From: Dellaglioa algida DSM 15638
GTDB taxonomy: Bacteria > Bacillota > Bacilli > Lactobacillales > Lactobacillaceae
NCBI RefSeq assembly: GCF_001434695.1
Contig: NZ_AZDI01000003.1
Location: 86,126-150,125, forward strand
Reading direction: 5' to 3'
DNA length: 64,000 bases
Part shown: positions 45,648-55,390 of the stretch, one piece after another
How the letters are laid out: each line of letters begins with the position of its first letter
Position numbering within the stretch: position 1 is the first letter of the stretch
Notes under the pieces: generated by a model
Databases searched by the model: none
What the model saw: only the letters and a program-made list of their open reading frames with translations
Told to the model about the DNA's origin: nothing
Position numbers and translations under genes: made by a program

Positions 45648-46724
45648 ATGACTCATAAAAATTTAACCATCAAAGAAATTGCTCAACGAAGCGGTGTTTC
45701 TATATCAACTGTTTCTCGCGTTTTAAATAATAGTCCTTCCGTATCTAACGAAAAACGTGAAAAAATTCAAGCCGTTATTCACGAAAATGATTATCAGCCT
45801 AGTATGGTTGCACGGAGCATGGTCTCTAAAAGAACCCATACCTTAGCTATTATTGCTCCAGATATTAATAATCCTTACTTTACAGATTTAATTTCTGAAA
45901 TTGAGTTAATTGCTAATCAATCAAATTATTCGATTTTACTGTTCAATACAATGTCTGCTGGCAATCGTAAAGTGGAAACCAAAGATTCAATTGAAATAAG
46001 TGTTTTTAAATCCATCTTAGAGAAACAAGTTGATGGTATATTTATTTTAGGTGGTGATATTGATAAAGAAGATCTTTCCGAAAGTTATTTAACCGCATTA
46101 AACCATTTAAATTCTATTATTCCAGTCGTTGTTATTGGCCAATACCAAAATGGCGTAAATTGTCATTTTATAGACAGAAATCTAAAATATGGCGTTACCT
46201 TAATAACTCAGCATTTATTATCTTTAGGTTATCGAGATATCGGTTTTATTGGTGGCGAACCTAAGATTAAGATCACCACAGAGCGAGTTAAGGCTTTCAA
46301 AGAGATCCTCTCTTTATATTCGTCTGTCAATGAAGAAACAATTATTTTAAATGACTACTATGCAAAGGATGGTTACCAAGCAATTAAACTTTTAATTGAA
46401 AAAAATATTTTACCTAAAGCTCTAGTGGCAATGAATGACCAAGTTGCCTTAGGTGCGTTCCGTGCTCTAAATGATTATCACTTATCTTGTCCTGAAGATA
46501 TCGCTATTGTCAGCTGCGATGCATTCCCAGATGCGGATTTCCAGACACCACGTATCACTAATGTTAACCAACACAATCACGATTTAGCTCAAGTTGCTTT
46601 AACAACTTTATTATTTTATTTAGATACTACAGAGATACTTCCTGAAAACATGTCTCAGCACTTACCGGAACTAGTTATCCGCGAATCATGCGGTTCTAAA
46701 AATATTGGAGGATTAAAATTATGA
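45648..46724 (+). CDS. LacI family repressor (GH9 locus, first)
   Basis: 358 residues. The N-terminal helix-turn-helix reads LTIKEIAQRSGVSISTVSRVLNN, with a hinge and a periplasmic-binding-protein-like effector domain (LAIIAPDINNPYFTDLISEIE, ALVAMNDQVALGAFRAL). Start ATG 45648 has GAGAGGA upstream; the frame extends to 45534 with no ribosome site. Divergent from the ROK operon with a palindromic operator between, so it probably controls that operon and itself. It overlaps the HAD gene by 4 bases. Confidence 0.92.
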   Translation: MTHKNLTIKEIAQRSGVSISTVSRVLNNSPSVSNEKREKIQAVIHENDYQPSMVARSMVSKRTHTLAIIAPDINNPYFTDLISEIELIANQSNYSILLFNTMSAGNRKVETKDSIEISVFKSILEKQVDGIFILGGDIDKEDLSESYLTALNHLNSIIPVVVIGQYQNGVNCHFIDRNLKYGVTLITQHLLSLGYRDIGFIGGEPKIKITTERVKAFKEILSLYSSVNEETIILNDYYAKDGYQAIKLLIEKNILPKALVAMNDQVALGAFRALNDYHLSCPEDIAIVSCDAFPDADFQTPRITNVNQHNHDLAQVALTTLLFYLDTTEILPENMSQHLPELVIRESCGSKNIGGLKL

Positions 46725-47530
46725 ATCAACATCTTATATTTATGGATATTGATGGCACACTCGTTAACAACGATTATGTTGTGTCACAAAAAACAATTGA
46801 AACAATCAAAAAATATCAAAAAGAGGGCCACATTTTCTATATTTCAACTGGTAGAATGCTGATTTCAGCAAGACAAGTCGCAAAATCAATTAGTCCAGAA
46901 ACACTCGAAGTTGCATCTAATGGTAGTATCTTTGAAATAGGAGATACTATCCATACTGCTTCTCTGTCTACTAATGCATTAACTGAAATTTATCACCAAA
47001 GTATTGATAAGAAAGCTTCCGTTTTCTTTTTTACTTCAAAGGATGTCTTTTATACATTGACATTGCCCTCATATTTCAACAATAATGATCAGCAACGTTT
47101 AGCCGTACAAGATAAAACTCAACATATTCAAATTAAGAACCTTGATGATTTATTAACCCATCAAGGTCAAATTATAAATGCAATTTTAATTATGGATGAA
47201 AACCCTAAGATTCTTAAAAGTATTAAAACTGAACTTGAAGCATCTCAAGATATTTCTCTCTCCTCTTCCAGTTCTAATAATATTGAAATTACTGCTAAAA
47301 ACGTTAATAAAGCATACGCTATTCACCATTTAAAAAATTTTTATCATATTCCAACAGACCAAATTATTAGTTTTGGAGATGGCCAAAATGATATTGAAAT
47401 GTTCCAACATTCAGGTGTTAGCGTGGCCATGAAAAATGCTTCTGATGAAGTTAAAAAATATGCAGATTATGTCACTGAATCAAATATCAATGATGGAATT
47501 GCCGTCTTCCTTAATAAATATTTTAAATAA
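46721..47530 (+). CDS. HAD superfamily (Cof-type) phosphatase
   Basis: 269 residues. Motif I IFMDIDGTLVNN contains the nucleophile Asp; motif IV ISFGDGQNDIEMFQ holds the metal-binding Asp residues; the cap is of the Cof/IIB type. Such enzymes remove phosphate from sugar phosphates or flavin phosphates. ATGA overlap with the LacI gene puts it in the same transcript, suggesting control of sugar-phosphate levels in this pathway. Confidence 0.88.
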   Translation: MNQHLIFMDIDGTLVNNDYVVSQKTIETIKKYQKEGHIFYISTGRMLISARQVAKSISPETLEVASNGSIFEIGDTIHTASLSTNALTEIYHQSIDKKASVFFFTSKDVFYTLTLPSYFNNNDQQRLAVQDKTQHIQIKNLDDLLTHQGQIINAILIMDENPKILKSIKTELEASQDISLSSSSSNNIEITAKNVNKAYAIHHLKNFYHIPTDQIISFGDGQNDIEMFQHSGVSVAMKNASDEVKKYADYVTESNINDGIAVFLNKYFK

Positions 47531-47545
47531 CGACTCTTATTGATT

Positions 47546-47612
47546 AAAAAAACTTCATTTCAAATGAGTAATCCAATATTATTTGGTCTACTCTTCGAAA
47601 TGAAGTTTTTTA
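47546..47612. terminator. Long bidirectional terminator between HAD and second LacI genes
   Basis: AAAAAACTTCATTTC pairs with GAAATGAAGTTTTTT; the interior also folds (GAGTA/TACTC, CCAA/TTGG), giving an interrupted stem across 67 bases between two convergent genes. Confidence 0.85.
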
Positions 47613-47619
47613 TTTTGTG

Positions 47620-48651
47620 CTATAAAGATTCACCTAATATTAATTTTGGGGTAACATTGTGTACCATATCATTTTTTGAATCAGATTGATTTAAAAGATT
47701 CATCAACACAGAAGTTGTATTCTTAGAGAGCTGTTCAATATTGTGATCAACCGAAGTTATTCGTGGCGTATTATATTCGTTATCTGTGAAGTATTCACAA
47801 CTAGCTACCCCTTTTCTTGCATCAGTTCCCAACATATCTAAAATCCCTCTGAGCACCCCCTGAGCAACTTGGTCATTAATAGCAAGAACTGCATCAAAAT
47901 CGATACTATTATCTACTAAATATGACACACCTTCGTACCCATTTTTTGCATAAAAATTATTATTAAGTACAACATTTTTATCGGATGTCACTTTAACAAA
48001 TGTATTTACTCTGTCTTTTGTAATCCAATCTGTTTTTGTACCACCAATAAAAACAATTTTTTTGTAATTTTCTTTAACAAGATGCTTGGTTATCAGATTA
48101 GTCGAAATAGTTTGATCTCTTTGAATAAAAATTACATTTTTAAGCATGTCCATTTTTTTTCGTCCGACTACTACTACAGGTGTTCTTTCAGCAACCGATT
48201 TTAACGTATCCAAATAATCTTCATTAACTTCTAATTTATCTATTAAACCACCTAGGATTAGAACTGCATCATAGTTATTTTTTTGAATTTGATTAAAAAT
48301 ATCAATTTCTATTTTTAATGCTTTTTTTGAATCTTTTTTATTTGCACTCTGTGTATCAAATAACGATAACGTATACCCATGTTCTAAAAATTGTTGTTCT
48401 AAAAAAGCAATAAATTGATTAAAATAAGGATTTGTAATATCTGAGACCACAACAGCAATCATATTTGTTTTTTTTGAAATCATACCACGAGCTAACATAC
48501 TTGGAGTATAGTTCATTTCTTTAATTACAGCTTTGATTCTCTCCCTTGTAGAATTTGCCACATTGGGATCATTATTTAAAACTCTAGAAACGGTACTTAT
48601 GGATGTTGCCGCATATTTCGCTATATCTTTAATAGTTATATTTTTAGTCAT
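47620..48651 (-). CDS. LacI family repressor (GH9 locus, second)
   Basis: 343 residues. ITIKDIAKYAATSISTVSRVLNN is the DNA-binding domain; the effector domain includes MIAVVVSDITNPYFNQFI and VLAINDQVAQGVLRGI. It resembles the first LacI of the locus in plan and in parts of sequence, so a duplication is likely. Divergent from the SIS gene, whose start region carries a 24-bp operator. Start taken as ATG 48651 (GGTGAT upstream); an upstream GTG at 48663 with AAAGGA is possible. Confidence 0.9.
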   Translation of the reverse strand: MTKNITIKDIAKYAATSISTVSRVLNNDPNVANSTRERIKAVIKEMNYTPSMLARGMISKKTNMIAVVVSDITNPYFNQFIAFLEQQFLEHGYTLSLFDTQSANKKDSKKALKIEIDIFNQIQKNNYDAVLILGGLIDKLEVNEDYLDTLKSVAERTPVVVVGRKKMDMLKNVIFIQRDQTISTNLITKHLVKENYKKIVFIGGTKTDWITKDRVNTFVKVTSDKNVVLNNNFYAKNGYEGVSYLVDNSIDFDAVLAINDQVAQGVLRGILDMLGTDARKGVASCEYFTDNEYNTPRITSVDHNIEQLSKNTTSVLMNLLNQSDSKNDMVHNVTPKLILGESL

Positions 48652-48741
48652 CTTTATCACCAATATTCCTTTAATTATAGAACCATTATCTGGTAATTAA
48701 AAAAGTAAGTCAACTTAATTTAAACAACGCATATAAAACGC

Positions 48742-48795
48742 TTGCAAAAAAGTGAACACTATTATATTATGGTTTATGGGAACGTTACCATAAAC
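48742..48795 (+). promoter_or_regulatory. SIS gene promoter and LacI operator
   Basis: TTGCAA (48742-48747), 17 bases, TATTAT (48765-48770). The operator at 48772-48795 (GTTTATGG...CCATAAAC, core AACGTT) is palindromic at 22 of 24 positions and covers the start of transcription, so bound repressor would block it. The core differs from the TTGGTATCGATACCAA operator of the first LacI, so the two repressors read different sites. Confidence 0.7.
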
Positions 48796-48812
48796 AGAAA
48801 GGTGAATCTAAT

Positions 48813-49892
48813 ATGACTGAAAATAATTTAACGATGATGACTTATATTAACGAAGAACAACCTATTTTAAGTAGTATCCTACGTGATTACCATATAAATA
48901 CGAAACCTATCAAAGGTAAAGAATGGTTGATATTAGCAACAGGTTCAAGTCTTAACGCCGCTTACAGCGCAAAATACTATATTGAAAGTATTTGTGACGT
49001 CTATATTTCCATTGAGGAACCTTTTAAATTTGAGTATTATGAAAAATTACGCCCCACTATTGATGTTGTAATTGGTGTTTCTCAAAGTGGTGAAAGCACT
49101 TCTACAATAGAAGCACTTAAACATATCAGAATTAACGACAACACTGTTCATTTGATGGCATTAACAAATAATATAAATAGTGAAATTACAGAAGTAGTTG
49201 ATGAAGTTATTGATCTTCAAAGTGGTGAAGAAAAAATTGGATACGTTACTAAAGGTTTTTCTGTTACTATTTTAAGATTAATGTTATTAGGTCTTAAAAC
49301 AGCTGCAGTAACAAATACAATATCTGTTGAAAAAGAAAATAAAGAATTATTGGAATTTTCAAATGCAATTGATAAAATCAGTGATATTATCAACAAAACG
49401 GAGATATTCTTTAATGCATGGAAGTCTGAACTTATAAAAGCCAGTCGTTATACGGCTTTATGTTGTGGATCAGCAATAGGTACAGCACTTGAAATGCAAA
49501 CAAAATTTTCCGAAACAGTCCGCGTCCCTAGTCAAGGAATGGATATTGAAGTATTCATGCATGGTCCCTATTTTGAAATAAACAAGAACCATCAGTTATT
49601 TTATATTGAAACAAATTCACCTGTTAATGATCGATTACTAAGATTGAAAGAGTATGAAAAAAATTATGTTGAAAACTACTTTACAATTACTTTAAACAAG
49701 TCAACTAATAATAGAACAATTGGCCTAGATTTAAGCGTCGATGAATTTAAAGCACCATTATTTACAATTATTCCTTTTCAAATTTTGGCACATCATATCG
49801 CAGAAGAATTAGGAAATAATTTACCAAAAAGAATTTTTACAGATTTCGGTATTGCAATGCAAAGTAAAACAAAACCAGGGTCTTATATTTAA
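48813..49892 (+). CDS. SIS-domain sugar isomerase/deaminase-like protein (GlmS isomerase, NagB-II or FrlB type)
   Basis: 359 residues with two SIS domains and no glutaminase domain. The first has ILATGSSLNAAYSAKYY and VSQSGESTST, the phosphosugar-binding loops; the second has CCGSAIGTALEMQTKFSE and a GlmS-like VFMHGPYF. This is the build of NagB-II glucosamine-6-phosphate deaminase and of FrlB-type fructosamine-6-phosphate deglycases. In context, deamination of an aminosugar phosphate to fructose-6-phosphate would complete a pathway with the GH9, IIC and ROK proteins; that is inference. GAAAGGTG precedes the ATG. Confidence 0.85.
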   Translation: MTENNLTMMTYINEEQPILSSILRDYHINTKPIKGKEWLILATGSSLNAAYSAKYYIESICDVYISIEEPFKFEYYEKLRPTIDVVIGVSQSGESTSTIEALKHIRINDNTVHLMALTNNINSEITEVVDEVIDLQSGEEKIGYVTKGFSVTILRLMLLGLKTAAVTNTISVEKENKELLEFSNAIDKISDIINKTEIFFNAWKSELIKASRYTALCCGSAIGTALEMQTKFSETVRVPSQGMDIEVFMHGPYFEINKNHQLFYIETNSPVNDRLLRLKEYEKNYVENYFTITLNKSTNNRTIGLDLSVDEFKAPLFTIIPFQILAHHIAEELGNNLPKRIFTDFGIAMQSKTKPGSYI

Positions 49893-49916
49893 GCATAACA
49901 GGATATCACTACAAAT

Positions 49917-49977
49917 TTATAAAGTATAACGAAAGAAACCATCCCTGAAGGATGGTTTCTTTCGTTATACTTTATAA
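49917..49977. terminator. 28-bp perfect inverted repeat between SIS gene and araA
   Basis: Arms 49917-49944 and 49950-49977 are perfectly complementary around the 5-base loop CTGAA. It lies between convergent genes and should terminate both transcripts; a T7 run occurs shortly after on the plus strand. The stem is about twice the usual length. Confidence 0.85.
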
Positions 49978-49998
49978 TGATTTTTTTACTAACATTAA

Positions 49999-51426
49999 TT
50001 ATTTCTTAATTTCAACATACTCAACATCAAACATTTTAGCAAGATCAACAACTTGTTGTTCCTTAACATTCATTGAAATAACAGTATGATGACCACCACC
50101 ATTTTCAATCCATGAGTGGATACCTTCATGGAAACCGGGTTCTGGAACCCATAATTGACGAGCTACTGGTAAGTGAGGTGCCTCAACTTCTGGTTTTGAC
50201 CCATCAACTGAATTGATGAGTAATTTATATTCAGTACCAAAATCAGACATTGAAATAACAACACCATGACCATCTGAACCATCAAAAATCAAACGAGCTG
50301 GGTCTTCACGGTCACCAATTCCTAATGGATGTACTTCCACACGAGGTTTTGTTGAAGCCAATGTAGGATCAACTTCAAGCATATGTGAACCAAGGATTTC
50401 TTCATGGCCTGCACGTAAATCATATGTGTAATCTTCCATGAATCCCGTTAATTTATTGTGTGCCATAATCTTGATTAAGCGATCAATTGCGGCAGTTTTC
50501 CAGTCACCTTCACCAGCAAATCCATAACCTTCAGCGTTCAAGCGTTGAACGGCCATCCCTGGTAATTGTTTCATACCCCAAAGATCTTCGAAGTTAGATG
50601 TGAATGCTGTGTATCCGCCACGTTCCATAAATTTGCGTAAAGCAATTTCAATTCTAATCTGTTCTTTAACATGATCTTCAAAGAATGCAGGATCATTATC
50701 ACCTACGACCATATCGTACATGCCTTCACATTCTTTGTAGGTTGCGTTAATTTCAGCGTCTGTTACTTCTTTCATTTCAGCAACTAAATCACCAATACCA
50801 AAGTAATCAACAGTCCAGCCAAATTTGATTTGTGCTTCAACTTTATCACCGTCTGTAACGGCAACATTACGCATGTTATCGCCAAAACGAGCAACTTTAA
50901 TATTGAAACTTTCACCATAAGCTACGGCAACATCCATCCAGTCAGCAATTTGTGATTGAACTTTTTCGTCTTTCCAGTAGCCAACAACAATTTTATTGTG
51001 CTTTTGAAGACGCGCATTAATGAAGCCATATTCACGATCCCCATGGGCACTTTGGTTAGTATTCATGTAATCCATATCAATTGTTGACCAAGGAATATTT
51101 TCACCAAATTGTGTTGCTAAATGCAATAATGGTTTTTGCAATAATTTTGTTCCGCGAATCCAGTTTTTAGCAGGAGAGAATGTGTGCATCCAAGTAATCA
51201 CACCCGCAACTTTATCTTCAAAGTTTGCTTCTTTCATAATTTGAGTTATGACTTCAGCAGTTGTTGCGACTTCTTTAAAAATAATTTTGTATGGAAGTGA
51301 ACCACTGGCATTTAAATTCTCAATGATTTTTTCTGCATCGCTCTTAACAACGTCTAAAACGTCTTGACCGTATAAACCTTGACTACCAACAACGAACCAA
51401 AATTCTTTTTCACTAACTTTTAACAT
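49999..51426 (-). CDS. araA: L-arabinose isomerase
   Basis: Converts L-arabinose to L-ribulose. 475 residues, standard length. The N-terminal [14 protein letters not shown] and later [31 protein letters not shown] (catalytic Glu region) and GGGHHTVIS (metal His) are diagnostic. GGAGG precedes the ATG. Last gene of the transporter-araB-araD-araA operon. Confidence 0.97.
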   Translation of the reverse strand: MLKVSEKEFWFVVGSQGLYGQDVLDVVKSDAEKIIENLNASGSLPYKIIFKEVATTAEVITQIMKEANFEDKVAGVITWMHTFSPAKNWIRGTKLLQKPLLHLATQFGENIPWSTIDMDYMNTNQSAHGDREYGFINARLQKHNKIVVGYWKDEKVQSQIADWMDVAVAYGESFNIKVARFGDNMRNVAVTDGDKVEAQIKFGWTVDYFGIGDLVAEMKEVTDAEINATYKECEGMYDMVVGDNDPAFFEDHVKEQIRIEIALRKFMERGGYTAFTSNFEDLWGMKQLPGMAVQRLNAEGYGFAGEGDWKTAAIDRLIKIMAHNKLTGFMEDYTYDLRAGHEEILGSHMLEVDPTLASTKPRVEVHPLGIGDREDPARLIFDGSDGHGVVISMSDFGTEYKLLINSVDGSKPEVEAPHLPVARQLWVPEPGFHEGIHSWIENGGGHHTVISMNVKEQQVVDLAKMFDVEYVEIKK

Positions 51427-51470
51427 AATATAATTCCTCCTAATAGTTTCTTATTTTTTAAAATCGTATA

Positions 51471-52172
51471 CTAATGTTTAATTTGACCATAATAAGCATT
51501 TTTACCATGTTTTCTTAAAAAGTGTTTGTCCAATAAATATTGTGGCATATCGATTGCGTGCGGATTTAATTGCAATGAATGATAAGTCATTTTTGCAACT
51601 TCTTCTAAAACAACTGCATTGTGCACAGCATCCGAAGCCGATGTTCCCCACGTAAATGGGCCATGATCATTAACTAGCACAGCTGGAATTTGATCTGGAT
51701 CGAGGTTTCGTTTTTTAAACGTCTCAACGATTACATCACCTGTTTGTTTTTCGTACTCTGTCACAACTTCGGCTTCATTCATGATACGACTTGCTGGAAC
51801 TGAGCCATAAAATGTATCTGCGTGCGTTGTCCCGGCGGCCGGGATATCTAACCCTGCTTGTGCAAATGAAACGGCCCAAGGTGAATGCGTATGAACAACC
51901 CCTTTAATATTAGGGAAGTTGTTATATAGAATTCGATGCGTTTCCGTATCACTCGAAGGATTCATATCACCTTCAATTTTTTCCCCTTGTAAATCGACTA
52001 CGACCATATCTGAAGGTTTTAGGTCCTCATAATCAACACCAGATGGTTTGATGACAAACAGTCCTTTTTCACGGTCAATTCCACTCACGTTACCCCAGGT
52101 AAAGGTAATTAAGTTGTACTTAGGTAACAGCATGTTAGCGTCGTACACTTCTTGTTTAAGCTTTTCTAACAT
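51471..52172 (-). CDS. araD: L-ribulose-5-phosphate 4-epimerase
   Basis: Class II aldolase-like zinc enzyme producing D-xylulose-5-phosphate. 233 residues. [32 protein letters not shown] and the zinc motif [10 protein letters not shown] are present. It starts one base after araB ends. The product feeds phosphoketolase or transketolase, neither of which is in the window. Confidence 0.96.
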   Translation of the reverse strand: MLEKLKQEVYDANMLLPKYNLITFTWGNVSGIDREKGLFVIKPSGVDYEDLKPSDMVVVDLQGEKIEGDMNPSSDTETHRILYNNFPNIKGVVHTHSPWAVSFAQAGLDIPAAGTTHADTFYGSVPASRIMNEAEVVTEYEKQTGDVIVETFKKRNLDPDQIPAVLVNDHGPFTWGTSASDAVHNAVVLEEVAKMTYHSLQLNPHAIDMPQYLLDKHFLRKHGKNAYYGQIKH

Positions 52173-52173
52173 A

Positions 52174-53793
52174 TTACTCGTTCCTCTTTTCTTCCTTAAT
52201 TGTTTTTATGGCTTCTGACTCAACAGGTAAGCCAGCTTCATACCTAGATATAAATTTATTGTAACCTTCAACCCCTTCAGGTTCGGGACTTAATGTCATG
52301 CTTTCTGGATCTACAAAGACCTCGTGATCCAAGAAATCTTCTAAACTTTGACCATTGTTATTTCTCTTAGCGAAAATAGCTAAGACTGCCATTCCCCAAG
52401 GTCCACCCTCACCAGCCGTGCTCATGACAGTAATTGGAATATTCAGCGTATTAGCTAATACTTGCTGTCCAACAACGGCTGTTTTTAAAATACCACCTTG
52501 AGCGATCATAACGTCAGTTTGGATATGTTCTTCCTGACTTAAAATATCCATTCCAATTTTAAGAGGCGCAAATGCCGCATACAATTGCGTTTGAATGAAG
52601 TTAGGTAACGTAAAATGACTATTAGGTGTTCGAACAAATAATGGACGTCCTTCCGACATATGCGTAATATTTTCACCAGATAGGTAGCTATAATTAATCA
52701 AACCACCAGCATCTGCATCCGCATGAGTTGATTCTAAGAACAAACGTTCATACAACTGATCCGGTGTTAATTGAACGCCTAATTTTGCCGCAAACTCGCC
52801 GAAAATAGATACCCATGCATTAATATCTGAAGAGCTATTATTAACATGAACCATCGCAACCGGTGCACCACTTGGTGTTGTCACGATATCGATATCTTTA
52901 TAAACTTTTTTCATTGGAGCATCAAGAACAGTCATTGAGAAAGCTGACGTTCCAACCGAGATGTTACCTGTTCTCTTACGGACACTATTTGTTCCAACCA
53001 TCCCTGTACCAGCGTCCCCTTCAGGAGGCGCCATCAAACTACCGCCCTCTAGTTTGCCACTGGCATCAAGTAACTTAGACCCTTCATCCGTTAAAGAACC
53101 CGCATTTTCGCCAGCTCTTAAAACGGTTGGTAAAATATCTTTAACATTCCAGTCGTATTCAGCAACTTTTTTAATGTCACTAAATTTATCTAATAAATCA
53201 GCAGAGTAAGTACCCGTTTTTTCGTCAATCGGGAAGATACCAGAAGCATCCCCAATTCCGATAACTTTTTTACCAGATAATTTATAATGGACATAACTAG
53301 CCAAGGTTTCTAAATGACTAATGTCATTGACATGCGTTTCGTCATTTAAAACGGCCTGATAAAGATGCGCAATGCTCCAACGTTGTGGGATATTAAAGTT
53401 CAATAATTTCGTTAATTCATCAGCCGATTGCTCTGTATTGTTATTTCGCCATGTTCTAAAAGGCACCAATAAATCATCTTTTTCTGAAAAGACGAGGTAA
53501 CCGTGCATCATAGCACTGACACCAATCGAATCAATTTTCGTTAAAGGTTCATGATATTTACTTTGAACATTTGCGGCCATTTGTCTATAACTTGTTTGGA
53601 TTCCAAGCCAAACTTGTTCAAGCGAGTAGGTCCAAAGACCATCTTCCAGTTGGTTTTCCCAATTAAAACTTCCTGTCGCTATTGTTTTAAAGTCATCTGT
53701 CACCAGCACGGCTTTAATCCGCGTTGATCCTAATTCGATTCCCAATGAAACTTGACCATTTTTTACTGCTTGAGATGTTTTTACTAAATCCAT
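52174..53793 (-). CDS. araB: Ribulokinase (FGGY family)
   Basis: Phosphorylates L-ribulose. About 539 residues; [15 protein letters not shown] is the ATP loop near the N-terminus and [19 protein letters not shown] lies near the C-terminus. I start at the second ATG (53793), 8 bases after GGAGG; the first ATG at 53802 directly abuts the ribosome site. The sequence is of the lactobacillar type, distant from E. coli AraB, so assignment leans on the araD/araA context. Confidence 0.93.
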   Translation of the reverse strand: MDLVKTSQAVKNGQVSLGIELGSTRIKAVLVTDDFKTIATGSFNWENQLEDGLWTYSLEQVWLGIQTSYRQMAANVQSKYHEPLTKIDSIGVSAMMHGYLVFSEKDDLLVPFRTWRNNNTEQSADELTKLLNFNIPQRWSIAHLYQAVLNDETHVNDISHLETLASYVHYKLSGKKVIGIGDASGIFPIDEKTGTYSADLLDKFSDIKKVAEYDWNVKDILPTVLRAGENAGSLTDEGSKLLDASGKLEGGSLMAPPEGDAGTGMVGTNSVRKRTGNISVGTSAFSMTVLDAPMKKVYKDIDIVTTPSGAPVAMVHVNNSSSDINAWVSIFGEFAAKLGVQLTPDQLYERLFLESTHADADAGGLINYSYLSGENITHMSEGRPLFVRTPNSHFTLPNFIQTQLYAAFAPLKIGMDILSQEEHIQTDVMIAQGGILKTAVVGQQVLANTLNIPITVMSTAGEGGPWGMAVLAIFAKRNNNGQSLEDFLDHEVFVDPESMTLSPEPEGVEGYNKFISRYEAGLPVESEAIKTIKEEKRNE

Positions 53794-53814
53794 ATTAATC
53801 ATCCTCCTGGCTTG

Positions 53815-55191
53815 TTAGTTATTTGTTTTTTTTGTTCCTTCTTCTTCAATTTCTTCCAATGAACGACCGCGTGTTTCTGGAACAAAGAAACGAATGAATA
53901 GGACACCCAATAAACAGATAACTCCGAAGATTGCGAACACGGCATCTTGTGGCATCGAGGCCGTCATGATAGGGAACAATAGTCCTACCAAGAATGAACC
54001 AATCCAGTTAGCCGAAGACGCAATTCCTGAAGCGCTTCCACGAACGGCTAATGGGAATAATTCACCAACCAATACCCATGTAAGTGGTGCCCATGTGAAT
54101 GAGTAGAATGCAACGTAGATACATAAGAAGACAACAATCATCATAGGACTTGTGTTTGGTACTACCATATTAATAATCGTTGGTAGGATAAATGATAATC
54201 CCATGACCAACCCACCAAGAATTAAAAGAGTACGGCGTTTAAATTTATCTGCAATAACTAAGAACAAGAGTGATCCCAAAACAAGGATAATTCCTTGGAT
54301 GATTGGCCACATTAATGCTGAACTTGCCGCATTACCCGTTGCCTTTTCAACAATTAATGGGATATAGTAGAAAATTGCGTTAGCACCTTGGAATTGTTGG
54401 AATGCCGCAACACCGACACCGGCCATAACTAGGTAACGATATTTTCCTGTGAACAATTGAACCATTGACGTTTTTTCAATATGGCTTTCTTCGCCGGCAG
54501 TTGTCTGAATATCGGCTAATTCTTGTTCAACTTCATTTTCTGGGCGAATCCAAGTTAATACTTGGCGTGCCTCATCAACTTTATTTATTTTAACCAAGAA
54601 ACGGGGTGATTCTGGTAAACGTGAAACTCCCATATATAAGACAACCGCTGGAACTGCTGCCAATCCAAGCATAACGCGCCATGCCCATGCTTCAGGTAAA
54701 TCTTTTAATAAGAAATCCATGATATATGAAAGCAACATTCCTGAAACAATCATTGTTTGATTAATCCCCGAAAGTCGCCCCCGTAATTTAGCAGGAGACA
54801 TCTCTGACATGTAAGCTGGTACCAATGCTGATGAAGCACCAACTGCCAGTCCTAAGAAAATGCGGACAATTATCAAATACATCTGTCCGTTATTAGGTGA
54901 GAATGATGCAAGCAATGATCCAATAACGAATACAACGGCTGACATCAGAATCATTTTTCGTCGGCCTAACTTATCTGACAGTTTTCCTGCTAGCGCACCT
55001 CCAAAGATGGCACCAAACATAACTCCTGAAGTAATCCACCCAACAGTACCGGCACTATTTTGAAGTGCCCAATCTTTTTGTAAGAAAGGTAATGCTCCTG
55101 TCATAACCCCGATATCGTATCCGAACAAAATTCCACCAAATGATCCAAAAAAGTAAATAAACTTACTAGATATTTTCTTTTCTTTTTGCAT
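53815..55191 (-). CDS. araE: Sugar:proton symporter, arabinose transporter (MFS)
   Basis: 12-helix sugar porter of 458 residues. GGILFGYDIGVMTGALPFL (helix 1), DKLGRRK (loop 2-3), PESPRFL and PETRGRSLEEIEE are the signature motifs of the MFS sugar-porter family. It is the first gene of the arabinose operon, directly downstream of AraR-type operators and a cre, so L-arabinose is the likely substrate. Confidence 0.92.
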   Translation of the reverse strand: MQKEKKISSKFIYFFGSFGGILFGYDIGVMTGALPFLQKDWALQNSAGTVGWITSGVMFGAIFGGALAGKLSDKLGRRKMILMSAVVFVIGSLLASFSPNNGQMYLIIVRIFLGLAVGASSALVPAYMSEMSPAKLRGRLSGINQTMIVSGMLLSYIMDFLLKDLPEAWAWRVMLGLAAVPAVVLYMGVSRLPESPRFLVKINKVDEARQVLTWIRPENEVEQELADIQTTAGEESHIEKTSMVQLFTGKYRYLVMAGVGVAAFQQFQGANAIFYYIPLIVEKATGNAASSALMWPIIQGIILVLGSLLFLVIADKFKRRTLLILGGLVMGLSFILPTIINMVVPNTSPMMIVVFLCIYVAFYSFTWAPLTWVLVGELFPLAVRGSASGIASSANWIGSFLVGLLFPIMTASMPQDAVFAIFGVICLLGVLFIRFFVPETRGRSLEEIEEEGTKKTNN

Positions 55192-55257
55192 ATGCCGCCT
55201 CCAAATTTTATTGTCTTCCAGTTATTGCCCGAAAAATTGCTTTGAACCAAGCACCAT

Positions 55258-55271
55258 TAAAAGCGCTTTCA
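55258..55271 (-). promoter_or_regulatory. cre of the arabinose operon
   Basis: On the minus strand TGAAAGCGCTTTTA matches cre at all but one defined position. It lies just downstream of a TATAAA -10 (about 55273-55279), so CcpA would repress the operon. Confidence 0.7.
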
Positions 55272-55297
55272 TTTTTATAACAAGGTCATCTTCTCAC

Positions 55298-55342
55298 ATT
55301 CATACGAATAAATCAACATTTATTTTATTTATTCGTATGAAT
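55298..55342. promoter_or_regulatory. Paired AraR operators upstream of araE
   Basis: ATTCATACGAATAAAT (55298-55313) and its exact reverse complement (55327-55342) are separated by 13 bases, centre to centre 29. Each half is itself nearly palindromic (ATTCATACGAAT). A related site, ATTCATCCGTACAAAT, lies before araR, and together they fit a consensus ATTCATnCGnAnAAAT close to the Bacillus AraR box. Confidence 0.75.
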
Positions 55343-55357
55343 TTTCAGAAATAAAAA

Positions 55358-55388
55358 AATAAGTTGTCTAAACACTAGACAACTTATT
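55358..55388 (-). terminator. Terminator after araR
   Basis: AATAAGTTGTCTA pairs with TAGACAACTTATT around AACAC, followed by a U run on the minus strand. Confidence 0.85.
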
Positions 55389-55390
55389 AA

